A stretch of DNA of 64,000 nt, from NCBI RefSeq assembly GCF_009903685.1, contig NZ_JAAABI010000002.1, forward strand, positions 868,001 through 932,000, read 5' to 3'. Position 1 is the first letter of the stretch. Every line of letters starts with the position of its first letter. Shown here in pieces: positions 43,878-53,400 of the stretch. Below the pieces are notes generated by a model. The model searched no databases, had not been told where the DNA came from, and saw nothing but the letters and a program-made list of their open reading frames with translations. The position numbers and the translations under genes are program-made. Source of the stretch: Flagellimonas ochracea. GTDB lineage: Bacteria; Bacteroidota; Bacteroidia; Flavobacteriales; Flavobacteriaceae.

Positions 43878-43910
43878 CAAATATACGACTGTTTTTACAT
43901 TATTTCCAAA
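43878..43910 (-). promoter_or_regulatory. Promoter of tRNA-fMet
   Basis: On the minus strand TTTG (43910-43907) and TATATTTG (43885-43878) are 21 bp apart, matching the Bacteroidota -33/-7 pattern. The -7 box ends 10 bases before the tRNA 5' end. Confidence 0.7.
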
Positions 43911-43979
43911 CAAATGCCAATATTCCTAAATCCCTTGGGGCTGGCATGTTTAAAATCCATAAATTCGGGTTTTTGCTCT

Positions 43980-45347
43980 ATGAAAGCTATCAATGATTTC
44001 TTATCGGCCATGCTGCCTTATACTGAATGGGCGATGCTTTTACTTTTGATTGGAGGAGGATTGTACCTGGTGTTTCAATCTAGATTTTTGCCCTATCGGT
44101 ATTTTGGCCATGCCATTGCCATTACCGCAGGAAAGTATGATGATAAAGATGCCAAAGGTGATGTTAGCCATTTGCAGGCCTTATCTGCAGCTGTTGCGGC
44201 CACTGTGGGTCTTGGCAATATTTCGGGTGTGGCCATTGCCATTTATATGGGCGGGCCAGGTGTTATTTTTTGGATTTGGATCACAGCATTGATAGGTATC
44301 TGCATCAAGTTCTATTCCTGTAGCTTGGCCATTATGTTTAGGGGCGAGGATTCGGAAGGAAAATTGCAGGGAGGCCCCATGTTTTACATTACTAAAGGAA
44401 TGGGTGAGAAGGCCAAACCCTTGGCCATTTTCTTTTGTGTTGCTGGCTTGTTTGGTTTTTTGGGAGTTTTCACTGCCAATCAGTTTACGCAAACTTTCAT
44501 GAATGTGGTAAAACCCAACGAGACCCTGGCTTTGCTAGGGGATTTTAATTGGAAATTGATTGTTGGGATCATTCTTGCTATAATCACTTCATTTGTCATT
44601 TTTGGCGGATTAAAGAAAATAGCGAAAGTGGCATCAGCCATTGTTCCTTTTATGGTACTGCTATATTTTGTGGCAGTTCTGGTGGTCATGTTCAATAATG
44701 CTGAACAAATAGGACCTTCATTAAAATTGATTATTACGGAGGCTTTCAATTTTAAAACCATGGTTGCTGGTGGATTTTGGGGATTGGTCATATTGGGCGT
44801 TCGAAGGGCCATGTTTTCCAATGAGGCAGGATTGGGTAGCGCACCCATGTACCACGGTCAGTCCAAAACAGACGAGCCTGTGCAAGAAGGATTGGTGGCC
44901 ATGTTGGGCCCCTTTATCGACACTATTGTCGTATGCACGCTGACCGCTGTTGTGATTATATTGAGCGGTGCTTACTTGGAAGCTGAAAGTAATGGCATTT
45001 TAATGACCTTGATTGCTTTTAAAAAGTCTCTTTTTGGTTTTGGAGATATTTTGCTGATGATCATTGTATCGGCCTTTGCGTTGTCCACGTTGTTCACATA
45101 TTCCTACTATGGGGTAAAATGTCTTTCATTTTTGACCAATGCCAAAATTGGAAAGTACTATAATTGGTATTTTGTGGCCACCATTGTGTTCGCCGCTGTG
45201 GCTTCCGTGGATTTGGTCATTAATTTGATTGACTTGGCCTACGCGCTTATGGTAATTCCGAATATGATTGCAGTGCTGTATTTATCCCCTAAAGTAAATA
45301 CAGCTGCTAAGAGGTACTTTCAAAAAATGAAACAAGGTGGCGCATAA
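43980..45347 (+). CDS. Sodium:alanine symporter family protein (AGCS)
   Basis: 455 residues from ATG 43980, chosen because MKAINDFLSAMLPYTEWAM opens the first membrane helix; the upstream ATG 43914 adds 22 non-membrane residues and lies over the tRNA promoter. About eleven helices. AGCS signatures: AVAATVGLGNISGVAIAIYMGGPG and RRAMFSNEAGLGSAPM, with QGGPMFYI between. It imports alanine or glycine with Na+. It overlaps the GTG start of era by 11 bp. Confidence 0.9.
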   Translation: MKAINDFLSAMLPYTEWAMLLLLIGGGLYLVFQSRFLPYRYFGHAIAITAGKYDDKDAKGDVSHLQALSAAVAATVGLGNISGVAIAIYMGGPGVIFWIWITALIGICIKFYSCSLAIMFRGEDSEGKLQGGPMFYITKGMGEKAKPLAIFFCVAGLFGFLGVFTANQFTQTFMNVVKPNETLALLGDFNWKLIVGIILAIITSFVIFGGLKKIAKVASAIVPFMVLLYFVAVLVVMFNNAEQIGPSLKLIITEAFNFKTMVAGGFWGLVILGVRRAMFSNEAGLGSAPMYHGQSKTDEPVQEGLVAMLGPFIDTIVVCTLTAVVIILSGAYLEAESNGILMTLIAFKKSLFGFGDILLMIIVSAFALSTLFTYSYYGVKCLSFLTNAKIGKYYNWYFVATIVFAAVASVDLVINLIDLAYALMVIPNMIAVLYLSPKVNTAAKRYFQKMKQGGA

Positions 45348-46221
45348 AGCAGGTTTTGTAAATATTATAGGAAATCCCAATGTGGGCAAATCCACGTTGA
45401 TGAACGCCTTTGTGGGAGAGAAACTTTCCATTATCACTTCAAAGGCTCAGACCACCAGACATCGGATTTTGGGGATTGTCAATGGCGATGATTTTCAGGT
45501 AATACTTTCGGACACCCCAGGAATCATAAAACCCGCTTATGCTTTGCAGAGTTCCATGATGGATTTTGTAAAATCAGCCTTGGAAGATGCTGATGTTTTG
45601 TTATATATGGTGGAAATAGGGGAAAAAGCGCTCAAGGATGAGGATTTCTTCAAAAAAATAAAAAGCAGCAATATTCCCGTCCTCTTGCTTCTGAACAAAA
45701 TAGATACATCGGACCAAAAAATGTTGGAAGAACAAGTTCAACATTGGCAAGAACTTTTGCCCAATGCAGAGATACATCCCATATCGGCCTTGGAGAATTT
45801 TAATGTGAAGGAGGTCTTTGAACGTATTTTAAAACTTTTGCCCGAAGGACCTCCCTATTTTCCCAAAGACCAGCTTACCGATAAGCCGGAACGTTTTTTT
45901 GTAAATGAGACCATACGGGAAAAAATCTTACTGAACTATAAAAAGGAGATTCCCTATGCGGTTGAAGTGGAAACGGAAGAGTTTGTGGAGGACGAAGATA
46001 TTATCCGAATTCGGTCCGTAATCATGGTAGAACGTGATACCCAAAAGGGAATTATCATTGGCCATAAAGGAGGGGCTTTAAAAAAGGTTGGCGTGGCAGC
46101 CCGAAAGGATTTGGAAAAGTTCTTTGCCAAACAAGTGCATATCGAACTATATGTTAAGGTAAACAAGAACTGGCGAAGCGATGCACGGCAACTGAGACGA
46201 TTTGGCTATAACAACAAATAA
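45337..46221 (+). CDS. era: Ribosome-assembly GTPase Era
   Basis: 294 residues from GTG 45337, inside the end of the symporter gene; the start is fixed by the Era-typical HKAGFVNIIGNPNVGKST. G1 GNPNVGKS (11-18), G3 DTPG, G4 NKID and the C-terminal KH domain with GIIIGHKGGALKKVG. Era binds the 3' end of 16S rRNA and matures the small subunit. The short overlap suggests coupling to the symporter's translation. Confidence 0.95.
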   Translation: MAHKAGFVNIIGNPNVGKSTLMNAFVGEKLSIITSKAQTTRHRILGIVNGDDFQVILSDTPGIIKPAYALQSSMMDFVKSALEDADVLLYMVEIGEKALKDEDFFKKIKSSNIPVLLLLNKIDTSDQKMLEEQVQHWQELLPNAEIHPISALENFNVKEVFERILKLLPEGPPYFPKDQLTDKPERFFVNETIREKILLNYKKEIPYAVEVETEEFVEDEDIIRIRSVIMVERDTQKGIIIGHKGGALKKVGVAARKDLEKFFAKQVHIELYVKVNKNWRSDARQLRRFGYNNK

Positions 46222-46222
46222 G

Positions 46223-46726
46223 TTATTGCATGGGAAGGTTACCGATCAATCCCCTAAAAAAGTTTTTGAGTTGGTCCATTTGCGGTTTTCCCTTTGATTT
46301 TCCCAAACGGCCAAACGCATAAAGTGCAAACCATAGTACCACCAAAAAGAACATCCCCACCATCCAAAAGGTAATATCATGTCCCAATGAATAATTGGAG
46401 TAGGCAAAAATACCAAGGATCACAAAAAGGGTTCCCACACCAAAATGAAGGAACATAAAAAAGGTCCAAAGTGTTGGGTTGGGTCCAAAAACCCCATGAA
46501 TTTTACTCATTCCTTTCTCATACGAGGTGAGCTCCAAATGAAGCTGGGGTGTCCAAAATGTAATTTCCGACTTTCTAAATTTGATGTAAATGTGCTCATC
46601 CAGTCTTTTTACCACAAATTTGTCCGTCTTCACTGAATCAAAAACTGCTTCTAATTCTTTCAGGTCAGTTCGTAAAGCGACCTGAAAACGGGGTCGCAGG
46701 ACAATTTCATTGGTAAAGTCACTCAT
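46223..46726 (-). CDS. Hypothetical membrane protein between Era and Der
   Basis: 167 residues. A soluble N-terminal part (to about residue 80, with RLDEHIYIKFRKSEITFW and WTPQLHLEL) is followed by two transmembrane helices (about 87-108 and 118-137) and a basic tail. No family recognised. It starts 77 bp from the divergent der gene and ends one base from era. The position between these GTPase genes recurs in Flavobacteriaceae, as far as I recall. Confidence 0.6.
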   Translation of the reverse strand: MSDFTNEIVLRPRFQVALRTDLKELEAVFDSVKTDKFVVKRLDEHIYIKFRKSEITFWTPQLHLELTSYEKGMSKIHGVFGPNPTLWTFFMFLHFGVGTLFVILGIFAYSNYSLGHDITFWMVGMFFLVVLWFALYAFGRLGKSKGKPQMDQLKNFFRGLIGNLPMQ

Positions 46727-46779
46727 AACAGATTGAAAATGATAAAAAAAGGTATCACTTTTTCTTTATAAATAAGTGG

Positions 46780-46787
46780 TATTTTTG
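46780..46787 (+). promoter_or_regulatory. Candidate -7 box for der
   Basis: TATTTTTG matches TAnnTTTG, 16 bases before the ATG. A full TAAGGAGG Shine-Dalgarno-like string follows, ending one base before the ATG, closer than normal for ribosome binding. Confidence 0.5.
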
Positions 46788-46803
46788 CCAAAATTTAAGG
46801 AGG

Positions 46804-48105
46804 ATGGGAGCTATTGTAGCCATTGTAGGGAGACCCAATGTAGGGAAATCCACTTTTTTCAATCGACTGATTCAGCGTCGCGAGGCCATTGTAGATGCCG
46901 TAAGCGGCGTCACACGAGATCGCCATTATGGAAAAAGTGACTGGAACGGAAAGGAGTTTTCCTTGATTGATACAGGAGGCTATGTGCTGGGAAGTGACGA
47001 CATTTTTGAAAAAGAAATTGATAAGCAAGTAGAACTTGCCATTGATGAGGCCGATGCCATTATTTTTATGGTCGATGTGGAAGCTGGCGTTACCGGCATG
47101 GATGAAGATGTGGCCAAATTGCTTCGCAAGGTCGATAAACCCGTTTTTTTGGCCGTAAACAAAGTGGACAATGCCCAACGCATGGCAGACGCAGTGGAAT
47201 TCTACGCATTGGGATTGGGGGAATACTATACCTTATCCAGCATTAATGGTAGCGGTACGGGAGAGTTGTTGGATGCTCTGGTCAAGGTGCTTCCAGACAA
47301 GCACGAAGAAGAAAGTGAGCTGCCCAGGTTTGCGGTGGTAGGTAGGCCCAATGCCGGAAAATCGTCCTTTATCAATGCCTTGATAGGCGAGGAACGCTAT
47401 ATTGTTACCGATATTGCAGGAACCACTAGGGACAGTATTGACACAAAATATAATCGCTTTGGTTTTGAGTTCAATTTGGTGGATACAGCAGGTATCCGTC
47501 GAAAATCCAAAGTAAAGGAAGACCTGGAATTCTACTCTGTGATGCGTTCCATTAGGGCTATTGAACATTGCGACGTGTGTATTTTAATGTTGGATGCCGC
47601 ACGTGGATTTGACGGGCAGGTACAAAATATTTTCTGGTTGGCCCACCGGAACAATAAGGGCATAGTTATCTTGGTCAACAAATGGGATTTGGTGGAAAAG
47701 GAAACCAATTCCGTAAAAGAATACACGACCAAAATCAAGGAGATTATATCACCTTTTGATGATGTACCCATTCTTTTTGTTTCGGTGCTCAACAAACAGC
47801 GGATTTTCAAAGCGATTGAAACAGCAGTTGAGGTGTTCAAGAATCGTTCAAAAAGGATACCCACGCGAAAATTGAACGATGTGATGTTGCCCATCATTGA
47901 AAAGACACCTCCTCCGGCCTATAAGGGCAAATACGTAAAGATCAAATTTTGCACCCAATTGCCGACACCTTATCCCCAATTTGCTTTTTTCTGTAATTTG
48001 CCACAATACATTCGGGATCCATACAAGCGCTTTCTGGAGAATAAGCTCAGAGACCATTTTGATTTTACCGGAGTGCCTATAACGGTTTTTATGCGGAAGA
48101 AATAG
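46804..48105 (+). CDS. der: Ribosome-assembly GTPase Der (EngA)
   Basis: 433 residues with two tandem GTPase domains: first G1 GRPNVGKST (8-16), DTGG and NKVD; second GRPNAGKSS (near 180), DTAG and NKWD; then the KH-like domain ending [13 protein letters not shown]. Der acts in 50S subunit maturation. It is monocistronic by appearance and ends 2 bp from the stop of the convergent pbpC. Confidence 0.95.
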   Translation: MGAIVAIVGRPNVGKSTFFNRLIQRREAIVDAVSGVTRDRHYGKSDWNGKEFSLIDTGGYVLGSDDIFEKEIDKQVELAIDEADAIIFMVDVEAGVTGMDEDVAKLLRKVDKPVFLAVNKVDNAQRMADAVEFYALGLGEYYTLSSINGSGTGELLDALVKVLPDKHEEESELPRFAVVGRPNAGKSSFINALIGEERYIVTDIAGTTRDSIDTKYNRFGFEFNLVDTAGIRRKSKVKEDLEFYSVMRSIRAIEHCDVCILMLDAARGFDGQVQNIFWLAHRNNKGIVILVNKWDLVEKETNSVKEYTTKIKEIISPFDDVPILFVSVLNKQRIFKAIETAVEVFKNRSKRIPTRKLNDVMLPIIEKTPPPAYKGKYVKIKFCTQLPTPYPQFAFFCNLPQYIRDPYKRFLENKLRDHFDFTGVPITVFMRKK

Positions 48106-48107
48106 GC

Positions 48108-50480
48108 TTAATTTTCCGAAGCCATTCGAATTTGCACCATTTGCTGAATACGATTCCCTTTTTCGTCAACGGCTGTTAATGTATAGTCACTTGGGCTTAT
48201 GTTGATTACAAGCTCATGAAAGTTTTTGGTTCTTCCTACATAGGTTTCATCCAAATACCAATAAACTGTTGCTTCGCTTTGTTGATGGGCCAATTTGAAT
48301 ACAACATCTTGGGTTTTGTAACCTAAATCTTTCGGGAGTAATATTGCTTCGTTTTTCTTCGGATAAATAAATTCCATAAGTTGTGCTTCCAAATTGGAAC
48401 ATCCCCGTAAAAGAGGAGGCAGGGTTTTATAATTGGGATTGGAACTGGCATGATAGTACTCCATGATGGCAGGGAGCACAAACCAATTTTTCGCAACCAT
48501 GTTTTCCAATGGATAACACTCCGAGTTTACCCTAAAATGTTCCGAAGCATCTAGAAATACCTGTTGATGATAGACACAGGGCCCGGCCCTTGTTCCGTGG
48601 GTAGGCACCAGTACATTTTTGGTTTCATCACAAAAGACCGAAGCACGGAATCCACTTTGGGCGCACATTTCCAGCTCGGTCAGGTCATCGAAAGGTTCTT
48701 GGAACCATCCGCTCTCTGGCAACGCATCCAATACATCAAAAAGTAAGGGTGCTGCGGCAGTTATTCCGGTCAAACCGGGCCTGCCTTCCCCATCGGCATT
48801 GCCTGCCCAAACCCCAATGGCATATTTTGGGGTTACACCAACGGCCCAAGCATCCTTAAACCCAAAACTGGTGCCTGTTTTCCAGGCTATGGGTTGGGAA
48901 GAATCAAAAAAATGCCAATTTTCTTCTCCTTCAGGACGATTTACTTCATATAGGGATTGAAATGTACTGTAAATGGATCCGGCTCCTAAAATAGGAGGCT
49001 CAAACAGTTCTTGCTCCAAGTTTGCCTCTTTGTTTGCCAAATACTGGGGCTCCACAAACTCGTTTTGAAAGTAGGTGCTGGAATTGGCCAAAAAATGGTT
49101 CAACGTGGAGGCCATGGAGGCATAGGTTTTTGTCACTTCCCAAAGTGAACTTTCTGCACCACCCAATATCAGGGAAAGCCCATAATGGGAAGCTGGTTTG
49201 TCTAACGAATTCAAGTTCATTTTATCGAGTTTGTTATAGAATTTTTGAAGCCCATATTGTCTTAATAAACGTATTGCTGGAACATTTAAAGAACGGGACA
49301 GCGCCCTGCTGGCGGGGACGGCACCTATATGTTTTTTATCGAAATTTTGAGGACGATATCCATTGATGAGGGTGGGAACATCGGCTACCAAACTATGGGG
49401 CAGTAGTTGGCCTTCATCCAATAAGGAAGCAAATAGAATAGGTTTTAGTGTGCTGCCTGTGCTTCTTTTTTTTGTAATGATATCCACATAGTTAGCATGT
49501 TCTTTTTCAGTAGGGGAATTCCCTACATAACCCAATACCTTTCGTGTTTCAACATCAAGAACCAAAATGGCCAAATTATGGATTTCGTTGGTCTTTAGCC
49601 GCTGATAATGTCTTTCCGCTAAAAGATTGAGCCGTTTTTGTAAGGGTAGGCTAACGGAGGTGGTGACACGTTCACCGGGATGTTCTTTTCGTATGCGTTC
49701 TGTGAGATGGGGAGTTACATTGGGCAATGGAAAAGGTTTTTTCGGAAGAGGTTCTGCTAGAGCTAGGTTGTAGGTGGTTGAATCTATGATTTTTTTGTCC
49801 ATTAATTTTTTTAGCAGCCGATTGCGCTTGTCCAAGAACTGTTCCTCATTGCGACCAGGAAAAATTAAAGATGGCGCATTGGGCAAAACCGCCAATGCGG
49901 CAGATTGCCCCCAACTTAACTCATATGGTGAAATGCCGAAGTAACGCCACGCAGCTGTTTCCAATCCAACCACATTGCCTCCGTACGGTGTATGTGAAGC
50001 GTACAGCTTAAATATCTCTTTCTTGGAATACCGAAATTCCAGTCGGGTGGCCATAAATAGTTCAACACATTTTTCCCAATAGGTGCGCCCCCTGTTTTTA
50101 CGACTCAAGCGAATTACCTGTTGGGTTATGGTGCTTCCCCCCCTGCGGGTGTCACTGGTTAGGTTATGACCAATGGCCTTGAGGATGGAAATTGGATTGA
50201 ATCCTGGGTGTTTGTAAAAATATTCATCCTCAAATAGCAATACACTTTGTTTGAACCGTTCGGGAATAGAGTCCATCTTTGGAAATCGCCATTGCCCATC
50301 AGTTGCAATACGAGCACCCATTAGAGTACCGTTAGAACTATTGACCACGGTCGAAGTTGGCTTGTCAAATAGATTGATAGGCAAGCAGAACCACCATAAA
50401 ATAAAAATGATGCCCAAAAAGCTTATCTTGATTTTATGTTTTGCGCTAATTCGTAGTACTAGCGATAAAAAATCTTTCAT
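48108..50480 (-). CDS. pbpC: Penicillin-binding protein 1C
   Basis: 790 residues. A membrane anchor (about 17-38) is followed by the transglycosylase domain with EDEYFYKHPGF and RGGSTITQQVIRL, and the transpeptidase with GSTLKP (SxxK), SLN (SxN) and KTGTS. The last 90 residues are the PBP1C-specific C-terminal domain. It polymerises and cross-links glycan in the periplasm. It is 10 bp after the alpha-2-macroglobulin gene; the pair is a known operon and is thought to repair or defend the wall after breach. Confidence 0.92.
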   Translation of the reverse strand: MKDFLSLVLRISAKHKIKISFLGIIFILWWFCLPINLFDKPTSTVVNSSNGTLMGARIATDGQWRFPKMDSIPERFKQSVLLFEDEYFYKHPGFNPISILKAIGHNLTSDTRRGGSTITQQVIRLSRKNRGRTYWEKCVELFMATRLEFRYSKKEIFKLYASHTPYGGNVVGLETAAWRYFGISPYELSWGQSAALAVLPNAPSLIFPGRNEEQFLDKRNRLLKKLMDKKIIDSTTYNLALAEPLPKKPFPLPNVTPHLTERIRKEHPGERVTTSVSLPLQKRLNLLAERHYQRLKTNEIHNLAILVLDVETRKVLGYVGNSPTEKEHANYVDIITKKRSTGSTLKPILFASLLDEGQLLPHSLVADVPTLINGYRPQNFDKKHIGAVPASRALSRSLNVPAIRLLRQYGLQKFYNKLDKMNLNSLDKPASHYGLSLILGGAESSLWEVTKTYASMASTLNHFLANSSTYFQNEFVEPQYLANKEANLEQELFEPPILGAGSIYSTFQSLYEVNRPEGEENWHFFDSSQPIAWKTGTSFGFKDAWAVGVTPKYAIGVWAGNADGEGRPGLTGITAAAPLLFDVLDALPESGWFQEPFDDLTELEMCAQSGFRASVFCDETKNVLVPTHGTRAGPCVYHQQVFLDASEHFRVNSECYPLENMVAKNWFVLPAIMEYYHASSNPNYKTLPPLLRGCSNLEAQLMEFIYPKKNEAILLPKDLGYKTQDVVFKLAHQQSEATVYWYLDETYVGRTKNFHELVINISPSDYTLTAVDEKGNRIQQMVQIRMASEN

Positions 50481-50490
50481 CTACGTTACA

Positions 50491-53400
50491 TCATTGAACC
50501 ACTTTGATCCATTTTCCCCTATTACGGGCCTGATAGTTATTGTTGTACATAGCTTCCACCTGGGCTCCAGGCAAATAATAATCCCCCAAGAAAGAGGCAT
50601 TCAATGTAATGGTAAAGGTTTTGGACTTTCGGGCACCTAAATCAAAATACAAATGGGTTCGGTCATCTCTTGTGTCTATGTAGTCCGCCGTGGCATTATT
50701 TGAATTGCTTCCGTTGGTGTAAGAAGTATCCACAATTTCCCAACCACTGGGGACAATATGGGTCAAAGCTAAATTCTCTATTGCATCATTAGAACTATTG
50801 AAGACGGTAATCTGTGCTTGAAGCTCTGTTCCTTGTCTCAATTCATTCACAGTAATGGAATTTCCAATGGCATCCAAATAGGTGACCGATAGGTTTAGGT
50901 TTTGGCGTTGTTCCAGTTCTTGACCTAATGGTAATTTCCCCGTTTGGGTCAAAGTGGCGTAAATGGTATTTCCCTGCTTGTTGGAAATTAGAATTTCCTC
51001 TTTGAATGAAGTGATTGCAATTCCTCTTTGTGCAATGGCTCTGTCGGTTTTAACGGCTATTTCTTTACCGTTGTTGGTAAATGTAAGGTCGATGGACTTA
51101 CCTCCGTTTTTCATCACCATTTTTGCCAAAGAGAGCAACGCATAGGCCGTTTCTTGGGTACTGTACCAACGTTGTGAGGATAGATTTTTTGCTAACGAAA
51201 CTGCCAAATCACGCTGCTGTGGATTACCTAAAATGACCAAAGTCTCCAAAGCCATGGCCTGGTTTCGGAAAACGGAACCATAGGTTCTGTAATCGTAATT
51301 GTTTGGAACAAAATCGATATTGGCCTTTTGGGCGATTTCTTGGGCAACTTCTTTTTTACCGGTCAAGGCGTAGGCCGCAGCCAATCGCCACTTGGCCTCA
51401 TTGCTCAAATTTTTGGTTTCTCGCAAACGGTTCATGGAAGCCAATTCGGGTTGTTGTGCCAAAGCCAGGGTGTACAAACGATAGGCTTGGGAAAGGTCAT
51501 CGTTGTAGCTTGTACTCTGATTGCTCCACTGGCGGGCGACATTTTTTTGATATTTTAACCAGTTGCTCAAGAAGGTCAAAGGCAATTGATATCCTTTTTG
51601 TTTGGCCTCTATCATGAAGTGACCGGCATATGAGGTACTCCAATCATCAGCTGCACCATATCCGGGCCAATAGGTCAAACCACCATTTGGGGTCTGAAAA
51701 TCCCCTAATCTTCGGATGGCCGCTTTTATGTTTTTCTCAATTTCTTTTTTCTTTTCAAAGGTGATGTCCAATACATCAGCCAAAAACAATTGTGGAAAGG
51801 CTGCCGAAGTTGTCTGTTCCACACAACCATGGGGATAGCGCAATAGATAGTCCATCCGTTTTGAAAAATCCATAGGAGGCAAAGTGGAAAATTCAATAAA
51901 GGCTTCGTTGGTTCCCGAAGTTCCAAAGGTTTCAAATGGGACGGTATATGAACCATTGGCCTCAATGGTATACAGTTGACTTTTTGTAGTTATGGGATTT
52001 GGATTTTCCACATCGATTTCTGTTTCGCTGCTGGCACGTTCACCAGCTCCGGAAGCACTCACCTTAATGGTTTGGTATGATGAAGAGGGATTAACCTTAA
52101 ATTCAAAGTTTACTATCTGTTCACCGACCGCATTGAACTTGATGTTTTTGGAAGTGCCATCAAGTGGCTCCAACGCTTTTCCGGCATCAATGGAAACCTT
52201 TACGTTTTTTACTTTGGGTTCCATGGCAAAAACAGTAACGGGAATGGTCACTTTTTCGCCTGGGGACAATTTTCTCGGGATGGACGTGAGCACCATGAGC
52301 GGTTTACGTACCGGGGTGGTCTTTTCGGCATTGCCGTAGGCACTGTTTTGGTTTCCGGCAACGACCATGGTTCTTACAGCCCCTACATAGTTGGGCATGT
52401 CTATGTTATGCGAGGCCTTTTCACCCGCGTTTAGTGTAAACGGCCCCAAATAGGTTACCACGGGTTTAAAACGCTGTGCTTTTCTGTTTTTGGCACCTTC
52501 ACCAATACCACCTCCACCTATGGCATATATATTATCCACGCTTATGGAGTAGGCCCCCATAACATCATCAAAAATATCGAAGGTTTTTACACCTAAGGCC
52601 TGCCTTGCATAAAACGAGCCGTGAATGTTTGGTGTTTGAAATCTTGTTAAGTCCAATAACCCTTCATCCACCACCGCCAAGGAGTAGGTCATAGCTTTTT
52701 TACTAGCTTCAGATACGGTAACCTTAAACGATTTTTCGGGCTCCAGAACATCGGGCATTGTAAGCTGGGGCTCCAAAATAGTGGCTGGATTTTCCACCAA
52801 AAGAGGCACTACACCATAGAGCCTAATGGGCATGTCGTTTGAAACCTGTCCATGAGGTTGCAACAAGGAAATATTTATATAGGCATTGGGGGCCATTTCT
52901 GTGGAAATGGGTATCGATGCTTTGGTTTCTTTTGCCGATGTTTCTATCCATTGCTGGGCAAGTACTTCGGTGCCATTTTCTATACTGATTAAGGCACGTC
53001 CTCCTCGGTCTGAAGGAAAGGTTATTGTTGCTTCTTCACCCAATGCGTATTTTTCTTTATCTGCGGAAAAAATCAAGATTTTGGAACTTTCTGTGTCAGC
53101 AGAGACTGGTCTTCTCCACCAGTTGCGGTAAAAATAAGCTGTGCGACCGGTGGCATGGCCTGAGGCTTCGTCGATTACCCGAATCAAAAAACGGCCACTT
53201 TCCTCATCGGGAATATTGAGGGAGAAATTTGCCTTGCCATTGCTTCCCGTTGTTAAATTCAGCTCTTTGAATGGGCGGTGTACCATGGCATTTTCATAGC
53301 GTGAAAGGTTATCGCGCCCTCGGTTCCACCACCAGCGCCACTCAATTTTGAATACCTGTACTTTTAGTTTTCGATGGCCTGAAGGATTTCCTTGAGCATT